From assembly GCF_965219595.1 (NCBI RefSeq), contig NZ_OZ244781.1, positions 3,348,001-3,412,000 of the forward strand: a DNA stretch of 64,000 nucleotides. Direction: 5' to 3'. Made by a program: the position numbers and the translations under genes. The notes beneath the pieces were generated by a model. That model was not told the origin of the DNA. It saw only the letters and a program-made list of their open reading frames with translations, and made no database searches. Shown here one piece after another: positions 28,278 to 37,103 of this stretch. How positions within the stretch are numbered: position 1 is the first letter of the stretch; each line of letters begins with the position of its first letter. This stretch comes from Poriferisodalis sp022821985 (GTDB taxonomy: Bacteria; Actinomycetota; Acidimicrobiia; Acidimicrobiales; Poriferisodalaceae).

Positions 28278-30388
28278 GCGCTGGCGTCGCGCAGGTCTCG
28301 GCGGAGCTCCCTGAGCTCGTCTCGCAGGCGGGCTGCGTACTCGAATCGCAGGTCGGCGGCGGCTTCGGCCATCTCCTCCTCCAGCGAGGCGATGAGGCGT
28401 GTCAGGTCATCGGCCGGCAGGTCGCCGTAGGCAGCCTTCATCCGTTCGGCGTTCACGCGGCCCGACACCAGCTTCTCGGGCACCGGTGCCGTCTCGGCCG
28501 GGCCTCGCAGCACCTCGAGGATGTCGGTGACGGCCTTGCGGATCGTCTGCGGGTCGATGCCATGCTCGGCGTTGTACGCCTGCTGCAAGCCCCGCCGCCG
28601 GTTGGTCTCGGACACGGCGCGGTGCATCGACGGCGTGAACTCGTCGGCGTACATCACCACCTGGCCGTCGACGTTGCGTGCCGCTCGCCCGATGGTCTGG
28701 ATGAGCGACGTCTCGCTGCGCAGGAACCCCTCCTTGTCGGCATCCAGGATCGCCACGAGGCTCACTTCGGGCAGGTCCAGGCCTTCTCGCAGCAGGTTGA
28801 TGCCCACCAGCACGTCGAAATGGCCGAGCCGCAGATCGCGGAGGATCTCGATCCGCTCAATGGTGTCGATCTCGCTGTGCAGGTAGCGCACCCGCACGCC
28901 GAGCTCGAGCAGGTAGTCGGTGAGGTCCTCGGCCATCTTCTTGGTGAGCGTCGTCACGAGCACCCGCTGGCCCTGCTCGGTGACCCGCTCGATCTCGCCC
29001 ATCAGGTCGTCGATCTGGCCCTTCGTCGGGCGCACCACGATCTCGGGATCCACCAGACCGGTCGGCCGGACGATCTGCTCCACCACCTGGCCACTCGTCC
29101 GCAGCTCGTACTCCCCCGGGGTGGCCGACAGGAACACCACTTGATTCAGCCGGTCCATCACCTCGTCGAAGCGCAGGGGCCGGTTGTCGCGCGCGGAAGG
29201 CAGCCGGAAGCCGTGCTCTACCAGGGTGTCCTTGCGCCGCCGGTCGCCGGCGAACTGACCGTGCAGCTGAGGAACGGCGACATGGCTCTCGTCGATGACC
29301 AGCAGGTAGTCGTCGGGGAAGAAGTCCAGCAGGGTGTACGGCGGCTCGTCATACACCCGGCCGTCGAGATGCATCGAGTAGTTCTCGACGCCGTTGCAAT
29401 AGCCCAACTCGGCCAGCATCTCGAGGTCGTACTCGGTGCGCATCCGCAACCGCTGCGCCTCGAGCAGCTTGTTCTCCTTCTCGAAGAGCTGCAGCCGCTC
29501 GGCAAGCTCGGCCTCGATCTTGGCGATCGCCGTCCGCATCTTGTCTTCGCCGGTGACGTAGTGCGACGCCGGGAAGACAGTGACCTCTTCGAGCTCGCCG
29601 AGACGCTCGCCGGTCACCGGGTCGATGCGGCTGATGCGATCTATCTCGTCGCCGAACAGCTCCACCCGCACCAGGAACTCCTCGTAGGCAGGGTGGATTT
29701 CGAGCGTGTCGCCGCGAACCCGGAAGCGGCCCCGGACCAGGTTCGTGTCGTTGCGCTCGTATTGCATGTCGACGAGCCGGCGCAGCACAGCACGCTGGTC
29801 GACCATCTCGCCCACGCGCAGGTACAGCATCTGGCGCAGGTATTCCTCCGGTGCGCCCAACCCGTAGATGGCCGAGACCGATGCCACCACGATCACGTCC
29901 CGGCGGGTCAACAGGGCCGCCGTGGCCGAGTGCCGCAGCCGATCGATCTCGTCGTTGATGCTGGAGTCTTTCTCGATGTAGGTGTCCGAGGCCGGCATGT
30001 ATGCCTCGGGCTGGTAGTAGTCGTAGTAGGAGACGAAGTACTCCACACGATTGTCGGGGAAGAACTCACGGAACTCGTTCGCAAGCTGTGCCGCCAACGA
30101 CTTGTTGGGAGCGAGCACCAGTGTCGGACGCTGCGCCCGCTCGATCGTCCACGCGATCGTGGCGCTCTTGCCCGAGCCGGTGATGCCCAGCAGCGTCTGG
30201 AACCGGTCGCCGCGGATGACGCCGTCCGCGAGCTGGACCACGGCGCGCGGCTGATCGCCGGCCGGCTCGAAGCCTGCGCTGACCCGGAACGGATGGGCGG
30301 CAGTCGGCGCCGGAAGCCAAGGACGAGCTTGCCGCGACCTGTCCTCGCCGGGCTCGCCATGAGGCGGGGCCGTCGACACCGATGCCAT
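28274..30388 (-). CDS. uvrB: UvrABC excinuclease subunit B
   Basis: Damage-verification helicase of nucleotide excision repair, 704 residues. It has Walker A LLGITGSGKSATIAW, the beta-hairpin VSYYDYYQPEAYMP, DESHV, LREGLDLPEVSLVAILDADK, QTIGRAARN and a C-terminal UVR helix (DLRFEYAARLRDELREL) that docks on UvrC. The first 30 residues (Pro/Ala/Arg-rich) are extra to the family core. A later start is possible. It is divergent from the DUF4193-like gene. Confidence 0.97.
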   Translation of the reverse strand: MASVSTAPPHGEPGEDRSRQARPWLPAPTAAHPFRVSAGFEPAGDQPRAVVQLADGVIRGDRFQTLLGITGSGKSATIAWTIERAQRPTLVLAPNKSLAAQLANEFREFFPDNRVEYFVSYYDYYQPEAYMPASDTYIEKDSSINDEIDRLRHSATAALLTRRDVIVVASVSAIYGLGAPEEYLRQMLYLRVGEMVDQRAVLRRLVDMQYERNDTNLVRGRFRVRGDTLEIHPAYEEFLVRVELFGDEIDRISRIDPVTGERLGELEEVTVFPASHYVTGEDKMRTAIAKIEAELAERLQLFEKENKLLEAQRLRMRTEYDLEMLAELGYCNGVENYSMHLDGRVYDEPPYTLLDFFPDDYLLVIDESHVAVPQLHGQFAGDRRRKDTLVEHGFRLPSARDNRPLRFDEVMDRLNQVVFLSATPGEYELRTSGQVVEQIVRPTGLVDPEIVVRPTKGQIDDLMGEIERVTEQGQRVLVTTLTKKMAEDLTDYLLELGVRVRYLHSEIDTIERIEILRDLRLGHFDVLVGINLLREGLDLPEVSLVAILDADKEGFLRSETSLIQTIGRAARNVDGQVVMYADEFTPSMHRAVSETNRRRGLQQAYNAEHGIDPQTIRKAVTDILEVLRGPAETAPVPEKLVSGRVNAERMKAAYGDLPADDLTRLIASLEEEMAEAAADLRFEYAARLRDELRELRRDLRDASA

Positions 30389-30499
30389 GAGGCGAGGTTA
30401 AGAGTCTGAGATGCTCCCTGCGAGCAGCCGGTGTGGTTATCCTGCCGCGCTGACCGCCGACCTGCCGATACCCGACTCCCTCACGACCTGAGACCGCCC

Positions 30500-31021
30500 A
30501 TGAGCCGCGACGAACCAGACGCATCTGAGTCCGACGACGACGCGCTCGACGACGCCATGGATGACCCTGACCTGCTCGGAGACGACCTCGAGCCGGTCCC
30601 CGACGACCTTGAGGCCGAGGAGCTGGGCGTGGCGGACCTTGACGACGACATCGACGATGTCGACGACTTGGATGCTGACGGTCTGGGCGATGGCGAGACA
30701 GCGTCGTCAGACGATGACAGCGGGCCGAGCCGCGAAGTGCCCGCCGGGGTACGTCCCACTGACGACGAAGACGACGACGATGACGACGAGGAGCTCGAGG
30801 CGGATCTCGGCGAGATCCTCAAGGAGCGGCTGGCGTCTGAAGACGAGGACGAGGACGACGAGGACGACGAGATCGGCATCGTCACAGGTTCCCGTTCAGC
30901 GTCCAAGCAGGAAGACGAGATCCTCTGCGAGGGCTGCTTCCTGCTGGTCAAGCCATCCCAATTCGACATGCGCGGACCCGAGCCGAGCTGTCCCCACTGC
31001 GGAACCCCGATCGCCTACTGA
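30500..31021 (+). CDS. DUF4193-like acidic protein with C-terminal zinc ribbon
   Basis: The 173-residue protein starts at ATG 30500. Residues 1-130 are extremely Asp/Glu-rich (runs of D). The last 30 residues hold a CxxC...CxxC zinc ribbon (LCEGCFLLVKPSQFD, then CPHCG). This resembles the actinobacteria-specific DUF4193 family, but with a much longer acidic arm than usual. The function is unknown; nucleic-acid-mimic or RNA polymerase/ribosome-associated roles are speculative. It is flanked by uvrB (divergent) and coaE (convergent). Confidence 0.8.
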   Translation: MSRDEPDASESDDDALDDAMDDPDLLGDDLEPVPDDLEAEELGVADLDDDIDDVDDLDADGLGDGETASSDDDSGPSREVPAGVRPTDDEDDDDDDEELEADLGEILKERLASEDEDEDDEDDEIGIVTGSRSASKQEDEILCEGCFLLVKPSQFDMRGPEPSCPHCGTPIAY

Positions 31022-31027
31022 CTGCGC

Positions 31028-31669
31028 CTACTGACTGCTCAGCCTCTCGGCCGGCAGGTGCGGGAGTGCGCTGGCCCAGTTGAAGGCTGCTTCGATTGCG
31101 GCTTCGAGTTCGTCGAGGCCGCCGGAATTGTCAATGACCCAGTCGGCAATGGCCAGTCGCTCGTCGCGCGACAGCTGAGCGGCGATGCGCGCACGTGCGT
31201 CATCGGCGGAAAATCCCCGCGAGGTCACGAGCCGCTCCACCGCTATGTCGGTCGGCGTGTCCACCACCAGGATCCCGCTGGTCGGGTAGCGCGGCTGCCG
31301 ACCCTTGGCCAACCCTTCGCCGAGCAGCGGGATGTCGAGCACCACCAGACGATCCGTGCCATCGAGCTCGCCCAGCCGGCGGCGGATCTCCCGACCGACC
31401 GGAGGATGGGTGATTGCGTTCAGATCGGCGAGTGCGTCGGGATCGTTGAACACGATGGCCGCAACCGAGCCGCGGTCGAGCGTGCCGTCGGAAGCCACGA
31501 TGTGACCCCCGAAGCGCTCCACCATCTCCGCCAAGACCGGACTGCCGGGTGCCTGCTGCTCGCGAACGATGGCATCGGCATCGATCAGCGCAGCACCGCG
31601 GCGGGCAAAGCCCGAGGCGACCGTGCTCTTGCCACTGCCGATGCCACCGGTGAGCCCGACGGTGATCAT
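31028..31669 (-). CDS. coaE: Dephospho-CoA kinase
   Basis: Last step of CoA biosynthesis: phosphorylates dephospho-CoA at the 3' hydroxyl. The 213-residue protein has the P-loop LTGGIGSGKSTVA, IDADAIVREQ, THPPVGREI and LDIPLLGE. The frame extends upstream into rpsA, but ATG 31669 gives the conserved MITVGLTGG opening. It follows rpsA by 64 bases, the order seen in mycobacteria (polA-rpsA-coaE). It is shorter than the mycobacterial enzyme, which has an extra C-terminal domain. Confidence 0.95.
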   Translation of the reverse strand: MITVGLTGGIGSGKSTVASGFARRGAALIDADAIVREQQAPGSPVLAEMVERFGGHIVASDGTLDRGSVAAIVFNDPDALADLNAITHPPVGREIRRRLGELDGTDRLVVLDIPLLGEGLAKGRQPRYPTSGILVVDTPTDIAVERLVTSRGFSADDARARIAAQLSRDERLAIADWVIDNSGGLDELEAAIEAAFNWASALPHLPAERLSSQ

Positions 31670-31733
31670 CGCGCTGCAGTCAACTGGTGAGGGCTCGACG
31701 GCAGCAGGTTCAAGCTCAGCGGGAGCTGATGGG

Positions 31734-33239
31734 CTAGCTGTCGCCTTCTGGGACGGCCGCAGCGGGCTCGCCGTCGGCGCCTTGGTTCTCGTAGTGCGCG
31801 AGGGCCTGGCGGTAGGCCTCCTCGCCGTGCTCCTCGTAGTACTCGCGCCATGCACGTTCGGCTTCTGACTCCTCGCCTTCGGCAGGCGTCTCGTAGCTGA
31901 ACTCGCCGATGAAGTTGCCTTCCTCGTCGTAGGCGTGATCGCCGAACGCCTCGCGGTATTCCTCCGCGACCACCCCGCCTTCGGCTGCCTGCTTGATCGA
32001 CAGGCTGATGCGCCGGCGCTGCAGGTCGAGATCGATGATCTTCACCCACAGCTCCTCGCCGGGTGTTACGACCTGCTCGGGCAGCTCGACGTGGTGGGCA
32101 GACATCTCCGAGATGTGCACCAAGCCCTCGATGCCGTCGCCGACCTGCACGAATGCACCGAACGGCACGAGTTTGGTGACCCGGCCGTAAACCAGCTCCT
32201 CGACCCGGTGGGAGTTCGCGAACGCTTCCCACGGATCCTGCTGCGTTGCCTTGAGCGAGAGCGAGATGCGCTCGCGCTCGCGGTCGATTTCGAGCACCTC
32301 CACCGTGACCTCGTCACCGATGCTGACCACCGAGCCGGGGTGATCGACGTGCTTCCAAGACAGCTCCGAGACGTGAATGAGACCGTCCATGCCGCCGAGG
32401 TCGACGAATGCGCCGAAGCTGACCACCGACGAGACCCGGCCGGTTCGCCGCTCGCCGCGCTGCAGATCCCGCAGAAAGCCTTCCCGCTCCTCCTTGAGGC
32501 TCTCTTCGAGCCAGGCTCGCCGGCTGAGCACCACGTTGTTGCGGTTCTTGTCGAGCTCGATGATCTTGGCTTCGAGTTCTTGGCCCACGTAGGGAGCCAG
32601 ATCGCGGACGCGGCGGAGCTCCACCAGCGACGCCGGCAGGAAACCCCGCAGGCCGATGTCAACGATCAGCCCGCCTTTCACCACCTCGATGACGGGGCCC
32701 TTGACGACGCCATTGGACTCGCGGATCTCCTCGATGCGGCCCCAGGCGCGCTCGTACTGCGCCCGCTTCTTGGAAAGCACCAAGCGGCCGTCGGGATCTT
32801 CCTTCTGCAGGACCAGGGCCTCGATCTGATCGCCGACCTCCACGACCTCCGATGGGTCGATGTCGTGACGGATCGAGAGCTCGCGGGATGGGATGACGCC
32901 CTCGGACTTGAAGCCGATGTCCAGCAGCACTTCGTCGCGGTCGACCCGCACAATGGTGCCGGCCACGATGTCGCCGTCATCGAACTCGACGATGGTCTGC
33001 GCGATGGCGTCCTCGAACGACGTGTCGCCGAGGTCGTCCATGGTGACCGTCCGCGGCACGTAGTCGCCCGCATCGGTGAAGGTGCCGAAGTCGCCCGTAG
33101 AAGCACCGTTGCCGCTCTCGTCGCTTGCGCTCTCGCCGTCCGGCGCCTCGGGCGGTGTCGCCGCGGAGCCATCGGGTGGCGGGGACTCGGCGAGTGCTGG
33201 ATCTTCGAGGTCTGGAGCGGGGGCAATTGCGTCGGTCAC
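31734..33239 (-). CDS. rpsA: 30S ribosomal protein S1
   Basis: Helps mRNA bind the small ribosomal subunit. The 501-residue protein starts at GTG 33237-33239. It has a disordered acidic/Pro N-terminus (about 75 residues) and four S1 RNA-binding repeats: GTIVRVDRDEVLLDIGFKSE, GPVIEVVKGGLIVDIGLRG, GRVSSVVSFGAFVDLGGMDG and GRVTKLVPFGAFVQVGDGIE. The C-terminal tail is Glu-rich (about 70 residues). The four-repeat form is normal for actinobacteria. It lies between polA and coaE. Confidence 0.95.
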   Translation of the reverse strand: MTDAIAPAPDLEDPALAESPPPDGSAATPPEAPDGESASDESGNGASTGDFGTFTDAGDYVPRTVTMDDLGDTSFEDAIAQTIVEFDDGDIVAGTIVRVDRDEVLLDIGFKSEGVIPSRELSIRHDIDPSEVVEVGDQIEALVLQKEDPDGRLVLSKKRAQYERAWGRIEEIRESNGVVKGPVIEVVKGGLIVDIGLRGFLPASLVELRRVRDLAPYVGQELEAKIIELDKNRNNVVLSRRAWLEESLKEEREGFLRDLQRGERRTGRVSSVVSFGAFVDLGGMDGLIHVSELSWKHVDHPGSVVSIGDEVTVEVLEIDRERERISLSLKATQQDPWEAFANSHRVEELVYGRVTKLVPFGAFVQVGDGIEGLVHISEMSAHHVELPEQVVTPGEELWVKIIDLDLQRRRISLSIKQAAEGGVVAEEYREAFGDHAYDEEGNFIGEFSYETPAEGEESEAERAWREYYEEHGEEAYRQALAHYENQGADGEPAAAVPEGDS

Positions 33240-33364
33240 GGGGGAATGCTCGGGTCGGGAACACGGGCGCAGGCGGCTGAGCTTGCCGCGCATAGCGCAC
33301 GGAAAGGCTACCGGCGTCGCCGTCCGTCGGACCCGGGGCGCTCAGGCGTGGCCTGTTCGGCGGG

Positions 33365-36100
33365 TCAGCCCTTGGCGTCTGCCCACGTGGCGCCTGCAGC
33401 GACATGGACTTCCAGCGGCACCGCCAAGTCAGCGGCATTGCGCATCACGTCGACCGTCAGATCGGTCACCTCAGCGGCCTCATCAGGCGGAACTTCCAGG
33501 ATCACCTCATCGTGCACCTGCAGCACCAGCCGGCTGGTTGCGGACCGGGCCTGCAGCGCCTCGTCCAGCCGGATGAGCGCCACTTTGAAGATGTCTGCCG
33601 CGAGCCCCTGGATGGGGGCATTCATGGCCTGCCGCTCGGCGGCTTGGCGCACCCGGAAGTTGCGCGACGTCAACTCGGGGAGCGGGCGACGCCGGCCGAA
33701 TGCCGTCTCGGTGTAGCCCCGCTCGCGGCTCTGCTCCACCACCCCGTCCATGAACGAGCGCACCTTGGGAAACGCTTCGAAGTAGGCGTCCAGGATCTCC
33801 GCCGCCTCGGCGGTGGGCACCCCGAGACGCTGGCCGAGGCCATATGCCTCCATCCCGTAGGCCAAGCCGTAGCTCACCATCTTCGCCACCGACCGCTGCT
33901 GCGGATCGACCTCGGCAGGGCTGATGCCGAACAGGGATGCGGCGGTTGCGCTGTGGATGTCGTGGCCCGCCTCGAAGGCACCCACGAGGCCCGGATCGCC
34001 GGACAGGTGGGCGATCACCCGCAGCTCGATCTGGTTGTAGTCGGCAATCAGCAGCTCGAAGCCGCCAGCCGGGACGAATGCGCGCCGGAACAGCCGGCCC
34101 TGCTCGGTCCGCACCGGGATGTTGTGCAGGTTCGGGTCCTCCGAGCTGAGCCTGCCGGTGCGCGCCACCGTCTGGTTGAACGTGGCGTGGATGCGGCCGT
34201 CGGGCTCGACGCATTCGAGCAGGCTGACGCCATAGGTGGAACGCAGCTTCTCCACTTCCCGGAACGCCAGCAGCCGGTCCACGATGGGATGCTCACCCCG
34301 CAGCGACTCCAGCGCCGCAGCGCTCGTGGAGTAGCCGGTCTTGGTCTTGCGCTGGGGTGTCAGCCCCAAATCCTCGAAGAGCACTTCGGCAAGCTGCTTG
34401 GGTGAGTTGACATTGAGATCGTCGCGGCCGGCCAGCCGCCGCACCTCGGATTCCAGCGCGGACACCTCGCCCGTGAGGTGGTCGCGCAACGATTCGAGCT
34501 CGCTGCGGTCGACACCGATGCCTGCCGTTTCCATGCGAGCCAGCACGCTGATGAGCGGACGCTCCACATCCCTGTACAGGTCGGACATGCCCAGGCTCTC
34601 GAGCTGCTGATCGAGCATCGGCGCCAGCATCGCCACCGCGAGGGCATCACGAGCGGCCACGATGCCCTCGGTGGGTCCATCGGCGTCGAGGTCGTCGAAG
34701 CCCAGCTGGCCCTCGGTGCTGCCTCCGGCGAGCTCCGTACCGCAATGCCGGGCGAGGAGCGCGCTCAGCTCGTCGCGGCCTTCCGACGGATGGATGAGAT
34801 AGGCGGCGATCGAAGTGTCGACGGCCAGCCCGCCGAGCGCAGCGCCGGCGGCACCGTCGCCGGGCAGGCGGGCGAGTGCACGCATGAGCTCCTTCGCCTG
34901 GTGGACATGGACGCCCGGACCGTCAGCCCCCAGCAGACGGGCGCATGCTGCAGCGATCTCGGGCACATCGAGATCATCAGGACTGAGCGCGAGCACCATG
35001 CCCTGCGAGGGATCGTCAGCGACCGCCAGCACACCCAGGGTGCCGTCGGCCGCGATGGTGAACCCGAGCGCGACCGGTTCGTCCCGGCGCGACAGTTCAC
35101 TCAGCAGCCCAGCAGCATCGGCGCCGCGGGCGCCCCCCTCAGCGTCGACCGGCAGCAGCTGCACGTCAGCGAGCTGGGCCGTCTCGGGGGCACTCGCGCT
35201 CGGCACCAGCAGGCCGTCCAGCGAGGTGCCCGCCAAGGCGTCGCGCAGACGAGCGTGCAGGGTGCCGAACTCCAGGAACTCGAACGTGCGCGTCACGAGG
35301 TCGGCGTCGAACCCGCTCCACTGCAGATCGGCGGGCGTGACGTCGGTGGGCGCGTCGGTCCGCAGGGTCATCAAGTCGACGTTGCGCCGTACGACCTCGC
35401 CGTTGGCCGCAAGGTTCTCGGCCAGCTTCGGGGTCTGCTCGGCGGCGGCTGCCAGCAGCGCCTCGACACTGCCGTATTTGTTGAGGAGCTTGGCGGCCGT
35501 CTTCTCCCCCACGCCAGGCACTCCCGGCAGGTTGTCGGACGGGTCGCCGCGGAGCGCTGCGTATTGCACGTACAGGTCCGGCGTGACGCCGGTGCGCTCG
35601 GCGATGCCCGCTTCGTCGTAGAGCGCGTAGTCGGTGACCCCCCGGCGGTTGTAGAGCACTTGGATCTTGGGGTCGTGCACGAGTTGGTATACGTCGCGGT
35701 CACCGCTGACAATCAAGACATCGTCGCCGCGCTGTTCCGCCTCCGACGCCAGCGTCGCCAGCAAGTCGTCGGCCTCGAAGCCGGCGCAGTCGATCGCCGG
35801 GATGCTCAGCGATTCGAGCACCTGGCGCACGAGGCCGAGCTGATCGATGAGCGTCGGCGGCGTCTCGTCGCGGTGAGCCTTGTATTCGGGTGCTGCGGTG
35901 TGGCGGAAGGTCGGCTCCCGACGATCGAAGCACACCGCGATCGCGTCGGGACGGTGGTCGCGCACCAGGTTGATGAGCATGGACGTGAATCCGAAGACGG
36001 CGCCGGTGGGCTGTCCTGAGCGGGTGGCCATGTCCTCGGGCACGGCGAAGAAGGCCCGGTACGTGAGCGAGTTCCCGTCGAGCAAGAGGAGCTTCGACAT
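33365..36100 (-). CDS. polA: DNA polymerase I
   Basis: Fills gaps in excision repair and replication, 911 residues. The N-terminal 5'-3' exonuclease has LLLDGNSLTYRAFFA, FEADDLLATLA and GDPSDNLPGVPGVGEKTA. The middle 3'-5' exonuclease-like domain (about 315-530) lacks clear DEDD motifs, so proofreading is probably lost, as in other actinobacteria. The polymerase has DYNQIELRVIAH (motif A), KMVSYGLAYGM (O-helix, with Tyr in the middle) and VHDEVILEVP (motif C). It follows the ANTAR regulator by 69 bases. Confidence 0.97.
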   Translation of the reverse strand: MSKLLLLDGNSLTYRAFFAVPEDMATRSGQPTGAVFGFTSMLINLVRDHRPDAIAVCFDRREPTFRHTAAPEYKAHRDETPPTLIDQLGLVRQVLESLSIPAIDCAGFEADDLLATLASEAEQRGDDVLIVSGDRDVYQLVHDPKIQVLYNRRGVTDYALYDEAGIAERTGVTPDLYVQYAALRGDPSDNLPGVPGVGEKTAAKLLNKYGSVEALLAAAAEQTPKLAENLAANGEVVRRNVDLMTLRTDAPTDVTPADLQWSGFDADLVTRTFEFLEFGTLHARLRDALAGTSLDGLLVPSASAPETAQLADVQLLPVDAEGGARGADAAGLLSELSRRDEPVALGFTIAADGTLGVLAVADDPSQGMVLALSPDDLDVPEIAAACARLLGADGPGVHVHQAKELMRALARLPGDGAAGAALGGLAVDTSIAAYLIHPSEGRDELSALLARHCGTELAGGSTEGQLGFDDLDADGPTEGIVAARDALAVAMLAPMLDQQLESLGMSDLYRDVERPLISVLARMETAGIGVDRSELESLRDHLTGEVSALESEVRRLAGRDDLNVNSPKQLAEVLFEDLGLTPQRKTKTGYSTSAAALESLRGEHPIVDRLLAFREVEKLRSTYGVSLLECVEPDGRIHATFNQTVARTGRLSSEDPNLHNIPVRTEQGRLFRRAFVPAGGFELLIADYNQIELRVIAHLSGDPGLVGAFEAGHDIHSATAASLFGISPAEVDPQQRSVAKMVSYGLAYGMEAYGLGQRLGVPTAEAAEILDAYFEAFPKVRSFMDGVVEQSRERGYTETAFGRRRPLPELTSRNFRVRQAAERQAMNAPIQGLAADIFKVALIRLDEALQARSATSRLVLQVHDEVILEVPPDEAAEVTDLTVDVMRNAADLAVPLEVHVAAGATWADAKG

Positions 36101-36169
36101 GGGAACTCTCCCAACGGGGCCGGGTGACGGTTGCGGAAGCCTGCCAACCGCAGGTGTTGAAGGGCGGGC

Positions 36170-36745
36170 TCAGGGGGTCAGCAGTCCATCGACGATCTGC
36201 TGGGCGATGTCCCGCATTCTCGCGCGGTTGGCCATCGCCGTACTCCGGATGAACTCGAAGGCATCCCGCTCGGAAAGCTGAAAATCGTCCATGAGCAGGC
36301 CCTTCGCGCGCTCCACCGCCTTACGCGTCTCCAGCTTCTCCTCGAGGCTCTCCACCGTGTCCTCGAGTTCTCGCATCTCGGTGAAACGCCCCCATGCCAC
36401 CTCGATGGCCGAGACCAGTTCTTCCCGTTGGAACGGTTTCACCAGGTACGAGAGCACGCCGGCGTCGCGGGCTTCGGCGATGAGATGACGCTTGCTGAAC
36501 GCTGTGAGGATCAGCACTGCGGATGTGCGGTCGCCGGCGACCTCTCGTGCCGCATCGAGGCCGTCGCGGCCGGGCATCTGGATGTCGAAGATGCACACCT
36601 CGGGTTGGTGCTGGCGTGCGAGCTCCACGGCTTCGTCGCCGCGGCCAGTTTCCGCCACCACGACGTAGCCCTCGTCCTCGAGCATCTCGCGCAGATCGAG
36701 GCGGATGATGGCCTCGTCCTCTGCGATCACGACTCGCTTCGACAC
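36170..36745 (-). CDS. ANTAR-domain response regulator (PdtaR-like)
   Basis: The 191-residue protein has a receiver domain with VVIAEDEAII, the phospho-Asp in VCIFDIQMPGRDG and LVKPFQREEL. A coiled linker and a C-terminal ANTAR RNA-binding domain (AVERAKGLLMDDFQLSERDAFEFI) follow. ANTAR proteins bind paired hexaloop hairpins in mRNA leaders and cause antitermination. Mycobacterial pdtaR lies in the same neighbourhood (near polA), supporting orthology. The cognate PdtaS-type kinase is not in this window. Confidence 0.93.
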   Translation of the reverse strand: MSKRVVIAEDEAIIRLDLREMLEDEGYVVVAETGRGDEAVELARQHQPEVCIFDIQMPGRDGLDAAREVAGDRTSAVLILTAFSKRHLIAEARDAGVLSYLVKPFQREELVSAIEVAWGRFTEMRELEDTVESLEEKLETRKAVERAKGLLMDDFQLSERDAFEFIRSTAMANRARMRDIAQQIVDGLLTP

Positions 36746-36826
36746 GCACGCTCCCCTCGCGGGACAGGGTCGGTCAGCCTACCGGTCGGGTTGTCGCGCC
36801 TCTCAGAGATTCATGCAGGCGTCGAG

Positions 36827-36909
36827 TGCCCGGGGCGGGAGTTGAACCCGCACGCCCGTGAGGGCAGAGGATTTTGAGTCCCCCGTGTCTGCCGTTTCAC
36901 CACCCGGGC
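36827..36909 (-). tRNA. tRNA-Leu (anticodon CAA)
   Basis: On the minus strand a full cloverleaf can be drawn. The acceptor stem is GCCCGGG/CCCGGGC, the D arm is TGGTGAAACGGCAGACAC, the anticodon loop is CTCAAAA (anticodon CAA, reading UUG), and there is a long class II variable arm and a T arm GCGGG-TTCAACT-CCCGC. The discriminator is A. CCA is not encoded. The long variable arm and the discriminator A identify leucine. Confidence 0.95.
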
Positions 36910-36935
36910 CTTGGGGCGGCTCAGCGTACCCCCGG

Positions 36936-36971
36936 GCCCGAGCGTCCAGTGAGCGGAGCGAACGAGAGCGG
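36936..36971 (+). repeat. 36-bp dispersed repeat, copy 1
   Basis: This 36-base segment matches the reverse complement of 40096-40131 at 32 of 36 positions. It lies between tRNA-Leu and fabD, and the second copy lies between fabG and acpP in opposite orientation. Its core resembles GTGAGCGGAGCGAACGAG. It is probably a dispersed intergenic repeat. Confidence 0.6.
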
Positions 36972-37103
36972 AGCGAAGGGCCAGAAAGGTCGCTCTCGGC
37001 CCGGGAAGCCACCTACCCTTTCCCCCAATCCGATTGTGCGTTCACTGCGCCGCGGCTCGGGCACCGACCCGGTCTTCCGCCCAGGCGCTGCGTAGGAGGC
37101 CGA

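Noticed and set aside
28562..30409. 615-codon plus-strand frame opposite uvrB
   Set aside because: Shadow of uvrB; no motifs.
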